A DNA stretch of 5,360 nt from Anaerolineaceae bacterium (GTDB lineage: Bacteria; Chloroflexota; Anaerolineae; Anaerolineales; Villigracilaceae): positions 1 through 5,360 of the forward strand of contig VFKQ01000327.1 of NCBI GenBank assembly GCA_009885445.1, in the 5' to 3' direction. Position numbers and translations under genes: made by a program. The first letter of the stretch is position 1. Each line of letters begins with the position of its first letter. Shown piece by piece: positions 5,083 through 5,360 of this stretch. The notes beneath the pieces were generated by a model, which searched no databases, was not told where the DNA came from, and saw nothing but the letters and a program-made list of their open reading frames with translations.

Positions 5083-5252
5083 GTTTCTTAAGTCCAAACG
5101 ACAAAAAAATCAAGGGCATTAACCACAGCCCACAGGGTTATAAAGAACACGGAGTCCACAGAGATTTTTAAAGGTTTTTCTCCGTAATCTGCCCTGGCAC
5201 CGCCCGCCAGGGCAGGTGTGTGATCTCTGTGGTAAAAAAGCCTTTAAGAAAC
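5083..5252. repeat. Nested inverted-repeat element downstream of fhs
   Basis: Nested pairs of arms: GTTTCTTAA at 5083-5091 with 5244-5252 (9 bp perfect); CCACAGAGAT at 5156-5165 with 5223-5232 (10 bp perfect); CTGCCCTGGC at 5189-5198 with 5206-5215 (10 bp perfect, 7-nt loop); and the shorter ACGGAG at 5149-5154 with 5180-5185. The whole could fold as a branched hairpin or cruciform of about 170 bp. It resembles a dispersed non-coding repeat (MITE- or REP-like). There is no classical T tract on the plus strand, so it is not a typical intrinsic terminator, though it may still end the fhs transcript. No open frame of note. Confidence 0.65.
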
Positions 5253-5360
5253 TAGTCACCCGACAGTTTGGTCGAAAGGAACTCTGCTGGTCGAGCGATG
5301 TCCTGACCGAAGGTGTCGAAGGGTAGGCGGTGGGTTTCGATACGCCAAGTACGCTACTCA
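5253..5360. repeat. Probable dispersed intergenic repeat at right edge, partial
   Basis: This non-coding stretch contains four TCGA cores (5272, 5291, 5316, 5337) in similar contexts (GGTCGAAAGG, GGTCGAGCGA, GTCGAAGGG, TTTCGATA). The wording resembles intergenic repeats I associate with Chloroflexota genomes. It continues past the window, so its borders and symmetry cannot be judged. No gene, RNA or terminator is recognisable in it. Confidence 0.4.

Overview
The window most resembles a chromosomal segment of a Chloroflexota bacterium, probably Anaerolineae-like. This is an inference from gene content and repeat style: a huge Thr-X/Thr-Pro linker protein, an isopentenyl phosphate kinase, a long formate-tetrahydrofolate ligase of the type otherwise familiar from eukaryotic C1-THF synthase, and intergenic palindromes. 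No rRNA or other taxonomic marker is present.

Layout. Positions 1-1344 (minus strand) hold the N-terminal 448 codons of a membrane-anchored surface protein: two transmembrane helices, a probable beta-sandwich domain, then about 200 residues of (Thr-X)n repeat running off the left edge. Positions 1412-2064 (minus strand) hold two tandem copies of a ~325-bp cassette. Each has its own promoter, Shine-Dalgarno, a 65/66-codon peptide gene and an intrinsic terminator. The peptides share an invariant 17-residue N-terminus and a C-terminal Cys-Gly-Pro-Ser but differ in between, the pattern of ribosomally made, modified peptide (RiPP) or secreted-peptide precursors. Positions 2133-2927 (plus) encode isopentenyl phosphate kinase. 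A palindromic terminator-like repeat follows, then fhs (3070-5076, plus) with an unusual lysine-rich N-terminal tail. The right end (5077-5360) has no gene and consists of nested inverted repeats and a second repeat-like stretch.

Regulation and function. Nearly every gene appears to be its own transcription unit. The kinase and the surface protein have promoter-like hexamers whose -10 ends exactly 6 nt before the ATG and have no Shine-Dalgarno, which predicts leaderless mRNAs. The two peptide genes and fhs have clear Shine-Dalgarno sequences. The kinase (isoprenoid supply) and fhs (one-carbon folate metabolism) are housekeeping functions without an evident functional link to each other or to the peptides. 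The duplicated peptide cassette is the most novel-looking part of the window; no modifying enzyme or exporter for it lies inside the window.
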